Positions 1 through 5,673 of a stretch of 6,419 nt of DNA are shown here, one piece after another; position 1 is the stretch's first letter; each line of letters starts with the position of its first letter. The stretch lies in NCBI GenBank assembly GCA_003161515.1, contig PMOH01000119.1, positions 3,081 to 9,499 on the forward strand, in the 5' to 3' direction. The notes under the pieces were generated by a model, which saw only the letters and a program-made list of their open reading frames with translations, searched no databases and was not told the DNA's origin. The translations under genes and the position numbers were made by a program. Source of the stretch: Deltaproteobacteria bacterium (GTDB lineage: Bacteria > Desulfobacterota > Binatia > Binatales > Binataceae).

Positions 1-984
1 TTGCCGGCGCCGTGGGAATGGGACCTCAAGCGCTTGACCGTGAGTATCGAAGTCGCGGGGCGATCCGCGGGCGCGAAATCCCGGAATCGGGAGGACGCGG
101 TTCGATCGGCCGTTCGCTCCTACCGCGAGCATCTGGGCGAGTACGCGCAGATGCCGTCGCTCGAGGTGTGGTATCAGCGAATCGATTTTCAGGAACTTAT
201 CGAGCGAGTTCCGGGGCCGAAGAACCGCAAGCGCGACCGCCTAGCCGCCGAGCGCGCGCGGCATGAGACTGTGCCGATCACTTTGCTGCCTTCGACGGCC
301 GGGGCGAACACTAAGATCAAGGACCATCCGCCGCTGATCTATCATCTGCCGAGTCAACGCAAGGCGGCGTACCGGCGGCGAGCCGCGGCGACCTTCAAGC
401 GCTATCGCGACTCGCTCGCAACCTCCTATCGAGTGCTTTTCGATCGATTCGAACTGCTGGATGTCGCGTTCAAAGTCGTCGGCATCGGAAGTGTCGGCAC
501 GTTCTGCGAAGTGGCGCTGTTCCGGGACGTGCAGGCCGCGCCGCTGTTTCTGCAAATCAAGGAAGCGCGCGCGTCGGTGCTGGAACCGTACGCCGGCCGC
601 AGCCTGTCGTCCACGCACGGACAGCGCGTGGTCTATGGACAGCGCCTGATGCAGGCCGCCAGCGACATATTCCTGGGATGGATGGTCGGGCTGCAGCGCG
701 GCCGGCAATTTTACGTGCGGCAGTTGCGCGACATGAAGATAGCGATGCCGGTCGATGCAACGGATCCCTCTGACCTTGCCTATTTCGCCGACGCGTGCGG
801 CTGGGCGCTGGCGTTGGCGCATGCGCGGACCGGAGACCCCGCGATGATTGCCGGCTATCTCGGCTCGAGCGATGCCTTCGACGATGCAATCGTGAAATTC
901 GCGGACAGCTACGCCGATCAAACTGAACAGGACTACGATGCCTTGTTGAAAGCGATAAGGAGCAGACGAATCAAAGTGCGGTGA
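1..984 (+). CDS. DUF2252 family protein, 3' part (5' end outside window)
   Basis: The window opens inside this gene. The reading frame is open from base 1 to a TGA at 982-984, giving 327 visible residues. The TTG at base 1 is not a credible start, because residues 5-12 (WEWDLKRL) belong to the middle of DUF2252 proteins, whose N-terminal GDxHxxNFG and DFDE motifs would lie upstream. Other family hallmarks are a glycine-rich stretch at 161-166 (GIGSVG), QIKEA with Lys187, RVVYGQRLMQ from 209, DIFLGW at 222-227, YVRQLRDMK at 238-246 and a C-terminal AHARTGD-AGYLG-DQTE region. No signal peptide or membrane segment is visible in this part, so a cytoplasmic location is likely. The biochemical role of the family is not established to my knowledge. 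The motif order suggests a rearranged kinase-like fold (see findings). The gene ends 58 nt before the BolA gene and may or may not be co-transcribed with it. Confidence 0.9.
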   Translation: MPAPWEWDLKRLTVSIEVAGRSAGAKSRNREDAVRSAVRSYREHLGEYAQMPSLEVWYQRIDFQELIERVPGPKNRKRDRLAAERARHETVPITLLPSTAGANTKIKDHPPLIYHLPSQRKAAYRRRAAATFKRYRDSLATSYRVLFDRFELLDVAFKVVGIGSVGTFCEVALFRDVQAAPLFLQIKEARASVLEPYAGRSLSSTHGQRVVYGQRLMQAASDIFLGWMVGLQRGRQFYVRQLRDMKIAMPVDATDPSDLAYFADACGWALALAHARTGDPAMIAGYLGSSDAFDDAIVKFADSYADQTEQDYDALLKAIRSRRIKVR

Positions 985-996
985 TCGTCGGGCCGC

Positions 997-1012
997 CTTG
1001 TGGATTCACAAG
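997..1012. promoter_or_regulatory. Perfect 6-bp inverted repeat between DUF2252 and bolA genes
   Basis: CTTGTG, a 4-nt spacer (GATT) and CACAAG form a perfect inverted repeat 12 nt after the DUF2252 stop and 30 nt before the BolA start. No T-run follows, so it is not a canonical intrinsic terminator. It could be an operator, a small hairpin or chance. A possible -10 element (TAAGAT, 1025-1030) lies just downstream, but no convincing -35 is spaced correctly for it. If that -10 were used, the bolA message would be nearly leaderless. Confidence 0.25.
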
Positions 1013-1042
1013 CGCGATGCGGGTTAAGATGCCGGATCAGTG

Positions 1043-1288
1043 ATGGACCCGAAGGAAATCGAGACAATGATCGCGCGCGGGATTCCTGATGCGCAGGTCG
1101 AAGTGCGCGACTATACCGGCGGCGGAGACCATTTTGAGGCGCTGGTGGTGAGTCCAAGTTTCGAGGGCAAAGGTCTAATCGAACGGCATCAACTGGTGTA
1201 TAAGGCGTTGGGCGACGCGATGCGGGTGCAGGTGCATGCGCTGACACTCAAGACGCTGACGCCGGCGCAATATCAGAACCGCAGATAG
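1043..1288 (+). CDS. BolA/IbaG-family iron-sulfur metabolism protein
   Basis: This small cytoplasmic protein of 81 residues belongs to the BolA family, which partners monothiol CGFS glutaredoxins in [2Fe-2S] cluster binding and transfer and in iron sensing. Visible family hallmarks are GGGDHFEALVVS at 26-37, FEGK at 40-43, IERHQLVYKALG at 46-57 and VHALTLKTLTP at 64-74. His30 in the loop and the near-invariant His65 are the candidate cluster ligands. The length matches the short IbaG/BolA2 type rather than the roughly 105-residue E. coli BolA. I prefer ATG 1043; a GTG directly before it at 1040 would add one residue. The Shine-Dalgarno sequence is poor. The stop is only 10 nt before grxD, so the two genes almost certainly share a transcript, and this pairing strongly supports the function. 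Confidence 0.93.
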   Translation: MDPKEIETMIARGIPDAQVEVRDYTGGGDHFEALVVSPSFEGKGLIERHQLVYKALGDAMRVQVHALTLKTLTPAQYQNRR

Positions 1289-1298
1289 AGGAAATGAA

Positions 1299-1631
1299 AT
1301 GGCGGACATAATCGAAAAGATCGAAGCGGCTGTCAAAGAAAACAAGATCATGATTTTCATGAAGGGCAACCGCAGTTTTCCGCAGTGCGGATTCTCGGCG
1401 GCCACCGTCGCGATTTTCGACGAGATCGGCGAACCGTACGCAACCGCCGACGTGCTCAGCGATCCGGAGCTGCGCGACGCGATCAAGCAATACAGCAACT
1501 GGCCGACGATTCCGCAGGTGTACATCGACGGCAAGTTCGTCGGCGGCTGCGACATTATCCGCGAGCTGCACGAGTCGGGCGAGCTCGAGCCGCTGGTGAA
1601 GGCGGCGGTCGGCGCATCGGCACAGCAGTAG
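1299..1631 (+). CDS. grxD: Grx4-type monothiol glutaredoxin (CGFS)
   Basis: This cytoplasmic monothiol glutaredoxin of 110 residues has the usual size for single-domain Grx4. Such proteins bind a glutathione-ligated [2Fe-2S] cluster as a homodimer or as a heterodimer with BolA, and deliver or sense clusters rather than reduce disulfides. The active site is CGFS at 30-33, with Cys30 the cluster ligand. Lys22 of FMKG and the WPTIPQVYIDG stretch at 68-78 (cis-Pro72) form the glutathione site, followed by FVGGCDI at 80-86. The segment before the active site reads GNRSFPQ, where GTPxxPQ/PM is usual, a mild variation. The start is firm: AGAGGA at 1287-1292 lies 6 nt before the ATG and overlaps the bolA stop codon. 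Third codon positions are about 83% G/C by hand count, the highest of the genes I counted. Confidence 0.97.
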   Translation: MADIIEKIEAAVKENKIMIFMKGNRSFPQCGFSAATVAIFDEIGEPYATADVLSDPELRDAIKQYSNWPTIPQVYIDGKFVGGCDIIRELHESGELEPLVKAAVGASAQQ

Positions 1632-1666
1632 ATCGCGTTTCAGTTGATCCACAGCACCCTCACCTA

Positions 1667-1714
1667 CCGGCCGCGATGCGGCCGGCCTCCTCTCCCGTGA
1701 AATAACGGGCGAGG
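1667..1714. repeat. Tandem hairpins, candidate dispersed palindromic (REP-like) element
   Basis: Two stem-loops sit nearly back to back between grxD and the esterase gene. The first is a perfect 8-bp stem, CCGGCCGC (1667-1674) and GCGGCCGG (1678-1685), with a 3-nt loop. The second pairs 1689-1698 with 1705-1714 (10 positions, one mismatch at T1693/C1710) around the 6-nt loop GAAATA. The preceding ACCCTCACCTACC and the CCTCTCCC/GGG-GAGG arms resemble intergenic palindromic repeats common in GC-rich proteobacterial genomes. There is no T-run, so it is not a textbook intrinsic terminator, but in the transcript it could stabilise the grxD 3' end or weaken readthrough into the esterase gene. Only one copy is in the window, so its repeat status is inferred. 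Confidence 0.55.
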
Positions 1715-1732
1715 TAAGCATAGGAGATCCAA

Positions 1733-2623
1733 ATGCTGACCGAACAGGAACGCTCCTACCTTGAGATGTTGGCCAAGGCTCCGATGCCTACCGATGTGCA
1801 GGGATTGCGGACGCTGATGGAAACCTTCGCGCCGATGATGAATCAGAATCTGCCCGAGATTGGCGCGCTGCATGAAGCCGTCGAAATTCGGCCTGGTCTC
1901 ACCGCCGACGTCGCCGTGCCCAAGGGCAACGGGCCGCATCCGGTGGTCGTTTATCTGCACGGCGGAGGATGGGTCGGGGGCAGTCCGAAATCGCATCGCA
2001 AACTCGGCATGCAATTCGCAGAAGCCGGATACCTGACGATCAATGTCGATTATCGCCTCGCACCGGAACATCCGTTTCCCGCGGGTCTCGACGATTGCGT
2101 GCATGCAGTGAAGTGGGCCGGCGAGAACGCGAAGCGATGGAACGGCGACGCGTCGCGGCTGGCGGTTGGCGGCGATTCCGCGGGCGGCAATCTTACTGCG
2201 GCGACGGTCACATCGCTGGCATCGGAGAAATACGCGGGCCCAGCGAAGCCGAAAGCTGCTCTGTTGATTTACGGGCTGTTCGATTTTCCCGCGCAGATGA
2301 AACGCGACGCCAACAAGGCGTTCGACGGAATGATCAAGGCGTATGCGGGCGCGGGTTATCCCGCGATTCTCGAGGATCCGCGCGTCAGTCCGCTGCGCGC
2401 GGTGAAGGCGGGCGCGATGCCGCCGAGCTTCGTCATTTGCGGAACTGCGGACACGCTGCTGCCGGAGACGCAGTCGATGGCGGAGGCGCTCAAGCGCGCC
2501 GACATCCGGCACGAAGTTGCGATCTTCGACGACATGCCGCACGGCTTCCTGCAGATGGACGTGCTGTCGGGATGCAAGAATGGACTCGACAAGATGTTCG
2601 ATTTTCTGCGCCGCACAATTTAG
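1733..2623 (+). CDS. Alpha/beta hydrolase, HSL-like (family IV) esterase
   Basis: A complete 296-residue carboxylesterase/lipase of the hormone-sensitive-lipase group, which hydrolyses short acyl esters. HGGGW at 76-80 forms the oxyanion hole and DYRLAPEHPFPA at 106-117 is a hallmark of the group. GDSAGGN at 147-153 carries the nucleophile Ser149. Asp240 (in GTADTLLPE) and His270 (in MPHGF) complete the triad with the expected spacing. There is no signal peptide, so it is likely cytoplasmic. The start is supported by AGGAG at 1722-1726, 6 nt upstream of the ATG. The 101-nt gap after grxD contains the hairpin element, so the gene may be a separate unit or the weakly coupled end of the bolA-grxD transcript. 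It is convergent with the TetR gene, 16 nt away, with no clear terminator between. The natural substrate cannot be read from sequence. Confidence 0.93.
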   Translation: MLTEQERSYLEMLAKAPMPTDVQGLRTLMETFAPMMNQNLPEIGALHEAVEIRPGLTADVAVPKGNGPHPVVVYLHGGGWVGGSPKSHRKLGMQFAEAGYLTINVDYRLAPEHPFPAGLDDCVHAVKWAGENAKRWNGDASRLAVGGDSAGGNLTAATVTSLASEKYAGPAKPKAALLIYGLFDFPAQMKRDANKAFDGMIKAYAGAGYPAILEDPRVSPLRAVKAGAMPPSFVICGTADTLLPETQSMAEALKRADIRHEVAIFDDMPHGFLQMDVLSGCKNGLDKMFDFLRRTI

Positions 2624-2639
2624 CGCGCAGCGAACTCGA

Positions 2640-3308
2640 TCAATCGCGCGCACCAGGTTGCCGGACGCTTCTGACCAGTTGTTCGGTAACCTGCTCGACG
2701 ATCCATTGCGGTTTCCATTTGCCGCCCTCGCGATACCAGTCGGCGACAGTAAAGGCCGCGCGCAACATCACGAAGGTCATGAGTTTCGGATCGCCCCGGA
2801 CGAAAACTCCCTGGTCGATTCCCTTGTGCACGATATTCGCGAACATCTGCTCGTAACGCCTGCCCAAGGTTCGAATGCGCTTTCGATTTTCCGCGCTGAG
2901 CGACACCGGGCCCGGCAACCCCAGCTCGTAACGTTCCTCCTCGTCAAAGATTCTGGCGATCACGGCGGCGATCGCCTTTCGCAGCGCCAATTCCGGATCT
3001 TTGGTCGCTAGCGGCGTGATCGCCGTCAGTCTTTCGATTAGCCGGCGCACCGCATCGGTCCGGATCTCGGTGAAAATTTCCTCCTTGCTGCGGAAATAGT
3101 GGTAGATGTGCCCTTTGGCCAATCCGCACTCGCGCGCGATCTGGTCCATGTTGGTCGCATCGTAACCGCCATGTGCGAACGCGCGCGCCGCGCCCATCAG
3201 GATTTCGCGACGGCGTTCGGTGGCTTTGGCGAGATCGCGTATCCGGTAGCCACGGACCCCGACCGCAGGCTGGGACAGCGGTTTGAGTTTTGATCGATTC
3301 GACGCCAT
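2640..3308 (-). CDS. TetR/AcrR-family transcriptional regulator (KstR2-like C-terminal half)
   Basis: A 222-residue one-component repressor-type regulator. The N-terminal DNA-binding domain spans about residues 33-79, with the helix-turn-helix in MDQIARECGLAKGHIYHYF (54-72) followed by SKEEIF (74-79). It is preceded by a basic 30-residue extension. The C-terminal ligand and dimer domain (about 90-220) includes LRAAFTVADWYREGG (182-196), the pattern I associate with KstR2/PaaR-like regulators that sense acyl-CoA-type ligands; this sub-assignment is from memory. The ATG at 3308 gives a full-length domain, with only a weak SD-like GAAG just upstream. The gene is divergent from the SDR-MFS-oxidase set across 104 nt containing two inverted repeats, one touching its own start codon. 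Autoregulation and repression of the divergent operon are therefore the natural inference. Confidence 0.93.
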   Translation of the reverse strand: MASNRSKLKPLSQPAVGVRGYRIRDLAKATERRREILMGAARAFAHGGYDATNMDQIARECGLAKGHIYHYFRSKEEIFTEIRTDAVRRLIERLTAITPLATKDPELALRKAIAAVIARIFDEEERYELGLPGPVSLSAENRKRIRTLGRRYEQMFANIVHKGIDQGVFVRGDPKLMTFVMLRAAFTVADWYREGGKWKPQWIVEQVTEQLVRSVRQPGARD

Positions 3309-3319
3309 TACTTCAGTAA
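3308..3319. promoter_or_regulatory. Inverted repeat at the tetR start (candidate operator)
   Basis: TTACT, 2 nt, AGTAA form a 5-bp inverted repeat directly upstream of and touching the TetR-gene start codon (ATG is 3308-3306 on the - strand). Protein binding here would block initiation of the regulator's own message. The arms are short, so chance is possible. Confidence 0.3.
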
Positions 3320-3348
3320 CCCGCTTGCTCTTGACTGAACTGCTCGTT

Positions 3349-3366
3349 TTAGAATATCCGTTCTAA
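3349..3366. promoter_or_regulatory. TTAGAA-N6-TTCTAA palindrome, candidate TetR operator
   Basis: A perfect 6-bp inverted repeat with a 6-nt spacer (18 bp in total) lies in the 104-bp divergent gap, 40 nt from the regulator start and 46 nt from the SDR start. The size and position fit a dimeric TetR operator controlling both directions. It is A/T-rich at its arms in a GC-rich surrounding and overlaps possible -10 elements on both strands: TAGAAT at 3350-3355 on + and TATTCT at 3356-3351 on -. The binding protein is inferred from adjacency only. Confidence 0.5.
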
Positions 3367-3380
3367 GAGGCAGACCGCAA
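3351..3380 (-). promoter_or_regulatory. Candidate sigma70-type promoter for the TetR gene
   Basis: On the - strand, TTGCGG (3380-3375) and TATTCT (3356-3351) are separated by 18 nt, a tolerable -35/-10 pair about 43 nt upstream of the regulator's start codon. The 18-bp palindrome fills the space from the middle of the spacer through the -10, as expected for repressor occlusion. A matching + strand promoter for the SDR is less clear: TAGAAT at 3350-3355 is a good -10, but TTGCTC (3325-3330) and TTGACT (3331-3336) are spaced 19 and 13 nt from it. Confidence 0.3.
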
Positions 3381-3412
3381 GACTCGAGGCTGAAGGAATC
3401 GGAGCGTTAGCG

Positions 3413-4189
3413 ATGGATCGAACGTATGTCGTCACAGGCGCCGCGTCCGGAATCGGAGCGGCAACCGCGCAGTATCTACGGGAACGAGGAAGCCGGGTCA
3501 TTGGTTCTGATCTACACGATGCGGATGTCGTTGCGGACCTGGCGACAATCGAAGGACGTGCGAAGTTGATTGACGGCGTGATACGCCTGTCTGGAGCGAG
3601 GATCGACGCGATCGTCGCCAATGCCGGTGGCGGCCCAGCAGAGACCATGCTCGCGTTGAATTTTTTCGGTTCGGTGGCGACGCTCGAAGGACTGCGCCCA
3701 ATGCTGGCGGCGAGTCACGCGCCGCGTGCCGTAATGGTGTCATCGGTTGCATCGTTGGGACCGACCGATCCTGGACTTATCGAGGCTTGTTTGAGTATGG
3801 ACGAACCCAGGGCAATCGCCGCCGGTAGAGACGCGATCGCAGCGGGAAAGGGGCCTTTGGATCTTTACGGCAGCTCCAAGCATGCGCTCAACTGTTGGTG
3901 TCGAAGAGTCGCGGGCAAGCCGGATTGGGCCGGCGCCGGAATTTCTCTGAACGTGGTCGCGCCCGGCTTTGTCGACACGCCTGCCGCTGCCTACATCCTG
4001 TCGGATCCGGAGCGCAGAGCGACGGCGGGACGGATGGTGCCGATGCGCGGCGGGTTTCCCGGACGTCCTGAGCAGATGGCCGCTATCCTTGCGTGGTGCG
4101 TGAGCCCGGAGAATTCGCTGATGACGGGACAAATCCTGTTTGTAGATGGTGGCGTCGAGTGTTCGTTGCGCGGAGAACGATCGTGGTGA
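3413..4189 (+). CDS. Short-chain dehydrogenase/reductase, 3-alpha-hydroxysteroid dehydrogenase/carbonyl reductase-like
   Basis: A classical SDR of 258 residues that would carry out NAD(P)-dependent oxidation or reduction of an alcohol/carbonyl pair in the cytoplasm. The cofactor loop is TGAASGIG at 8-15, and Asp33 at the end of strand 2 favours NAD(H). ANAG is at 69-72, and the catalytic set is Ser114, Tyr152 and Lys156 (YGSSK). PGFVDTP follows the active site, and the C-terminal GQILFVDGG is typical. The DADVVADLATIEGR stretch (36-49) and the overall length recall Comamonas 3-alpha-HSD/carbonyl reductase (HsdA), by memory rather than alignment. The substrate could be a steroid, terpenoid or other hydroxy compound. 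GGAG at 3401-3404 lies 8 nt before the ATG. Its stop overlaps the start of the transporter gene. G/C at third positions is only about 60% over the first 96 codons. Confidence 0.92.
   Translation: MDRTYVVTGAASGIGAATAQYLRERGSRVIGSDLHDADVVADLATIEGRAKLIDGVIRLSGARIDAIVANAGGGPAETMLALNFFGSVATLEGLRPMLAASHAPRAVMVSSVASLGPTDPGLIEACLSMDEPRAIAAGRDAIAAGKGPLDLYGSSKHALNCWCRRVAGKPDWAGAGISLNVVAPGFVDTPAAAYILSDPERRATAGRMVPMRGGFPGRPEQMAAILAWCVSPENSLMTGQILFVDGGVECSLRGERSW
4172..4176 (+). promoter_or_regulatory. Ribosome binding site that decides the transporter start
   Basis: GGAGA inside the end of the SDR gene lies 6 nt before GTG 4183 and 9 nt before GTG 4186. The reading frame also runs back to an ATG at 4093, but the extra N-terminal residues are charged and Trp/Arg-rich, are encoded wholly within the SDR gene and look nothing like a transporter N-terminus. 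One of the two adjacent GTG codons is therefore the likely start. Confidence 0.6.
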
Positions 4190-5664
4190 ATCACGATTCA
4201 ACCTCGGGCCGTCCGCCGCTCACCTTGTGGACCAATATTTTGTACGGCGTCGGCTCGATCGCCTTCGGAGTGCATCTGACTGTGCTCACTTCCGCCCTGC
4301 TGCTGTTCTACAACCAGGTGGTCGGGCTACCGGCGGCGTGGGTCGGCGCGGCGATGGCGCTAACGCTGATTTTCGATGCGATTTGCGATCCGTTGATTGG
4401 GGAATGGTCGGACCACACGCGATCGCGATGGGGCCGGCGCCATCCGTTTATGTATGCCTCCGCTATCCCGGCCGCGGTCTCATTCTATTTCCTGTTCGAT
4501 CCGCCGCTCGGATGGACCAAGGGCCATCTGCTTATCTACATGGCCGTGATGCTGATGACGGTGCGAGTGCTGTTGAGTCTTTATGAAATCCCGAGCGCAG
4601 CGCTGGGACCGGAACTGACGCTGGATTACGACAAGCGCACCAGCCTGATGGGTTCGCGCTTCTTCTTCGGTACACTAGGCGGGGCGGGAATCTCGGTGCT
4701 CGCGCTGCAGGTCTTCCTGCGCAAAGACGCGACCCATCCGCTCGGCCTGCTGTCCCGCGTCGGGTACCGCGAAACGGCGCTGGCCGCCGCCATCGTGATT
4801 TTCCTGTCGATCATTATCTCGTGCGTGGGTACTCAGCGCTTTATCGGGAGCCTGGTCCATGCGCCGAGAGTGCCGGGCACATGGCGTGAGAAGTTCAGAG
4901 AGCTTAGCGGCACCTTGACCAATCGATCATTTCTCGCGCTGACGATTTCGGGAGTAATCGGCGCCGTTTCGATGGGCCTGAGGCAGGGACTCGACTTTTA
5001 CCTCTCGGCGTATTTCTTTGAACTGACGCCGGCGCAAATGTCGTATCTTGCGGCGGCCGCGCTATTCGCAGCCTTTGCCGGGGTCGGGCTGGCGCCGGCA
5101 GTCTCGCGGCGGTTCGGAAAGAAGTGGTCGATGATCGGCGTCTTCTTCGCCTCGCTGTTCGCCTCGGTCGCGCCGATCACGATGCGCCTGATCGGGATTC
5201 TGCCGGCCAACGGCACCGGCGCGTTGTTCGCGATCGTGTTCGTCTTCTCTTTCCTCGCCGCAACCCTCGGGCTCAGCGGATTCATCATCGTAAGCTCGAT
5301 GATGGCGGACGTGGTCGAAGACGCGGCGGTCTCAACCGGACAGCGCTCGGAAGGCTTGCTGTTCGCGGCCAACGGCCTCATATCAAAATGCGTCACCGGA
5401 TTGGGCACCTTCCTTGCCGGACTCATGCTCGCCTGGATCAGCTTTCCGCAGCATGCGACTCCGGGCCAGGTGGATCCTGCGACCTTACGTCACCTCGGCA
5501 TGGTCTTCGTTCCGATAGTCACGGTGTTCAGCGCGATTGCGATCGCGGTCCTGATGTTTTACGACATCGACCGATCCACGCATGAGAGAAACGTCGAGCG
5601 TCTGGAAACCGCCGATGAGCCCGATTCAAATGAGCGCGTAAGGGCATCCGCACGGGTCTCGTGA
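4186..5664 (+). CDS. MFS transporter, GPH (glycoside-pentoside-hexuronide) cation symporter type
   Basis: An inner-membrane transporter of about 492 residues, normal for the family, with hydrophobic stretches throughout consistent with roughly 12 membrane helices. The best signature is DAICDPLIGEWSD-RSRWGRRHP at residues 64-87, the loop between helices 2 and 3 typical of the MFS_2/GPH group. Family members import sugars, glycosides or other solutes with H+ or Na+, and related proteins handle lipids. The last 30 or so residues are a charged cytoplasmic tail. The chosen GTG overlaps the SDR stop as GTGA (4186-4189); the GTG one codon upstream is equally possible and adds one residue. The overlap implies translational coupling with the SDR, so SDR product or substrate is a reasonable guess for cargo. 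The oxidase gene starts 9 nt after this stop. G/C at third positions is about 75% in the first 95 codons. Confidence 0.9.
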   Translation: MNHDSTSGRPPLTLWTNILYGVGSIAFGVHLTVLTSALLLFYNQVVGLPAAWVGAAMALTLIFDAICDPLIGEWSDHTRSRWGRRHPFMYASAIPAAVSFYFLFDPPLGWTKGHLLIYMAVMLMTVRVLLSLYEIPSAALGPELTLDYDKRTSLMGSRFFFGTLGGAGISVLALQVFLRKDATHPLGLLSRVGYRETALAAAIVIFLSIIISCVGTQRFIGSLVHAPRVPGTWREKFRELSGTLTNRSFLALTISGVIGAVSMGLRQGLDFYLSAYFFELTPAQMSYLAAAALFAAFAGVGLAPAVSRRFGKKWSMIGVFFASLFASVAPITMRLIGILPANGTGALFAIVFVFSFLAATLGLSGFIIVSSMMADVVEDAAVSTGQRSEGLLFAANGLISKCVTGLGTFLAGLMLAWISFPQHATPGQVDPATLRHLGMVFVPIVTVFSAIAIAVLMFYDIDRSTHERNVERLETADEPDSNERVRASARVS

Positions 5665-5673
5665 ATAGCGGCG

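Noticed and set aside
1..3. TTG at the first base as a start codon
   Set aside because: The protein begins in the middle of the DUF2252 family pattern, so the gene starts upstream of the window.
241..921. - strand open frame (226 codons) opposite the DUF2252 gene
   Set aside because: Low-complexity Arg-rich translation without motifs; the + strand frame carries conserved DUF2252 motifs over its whole length.
1667..1685. Intrinsic terminator of grxD
   Set aside because: The stem is perfect but is followed by C-rich sequence rather than a T-run; better described as part of the double-hairpin repeat element.
2621..2650. Possible bidirectional terminator between the convergent esterase and TetR genes
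   Set aside because: Only short CGCGC/GCGCG arms with a long loop and no T-runs; not distinguishable from GC-rich background.
1664..2653. Long - strand open frame (329 codons), longer than the esterase gene opposite it
   Set aside because: It has no recognisable domain, is rich in Arg/His as expected for the complement of a GC-rich gene, and lies opposite an esterase with all catalytic motifs intact.
4093..4185. N-terminal extension of the transporter from ATG 4093
   Set aside because: It would lie entirely inside the SDR gene, encodes a charged Trp/Arg-rich stretch unlike GPH transporters, and a GGAGA site supports the GTG starts at 4183/4186.
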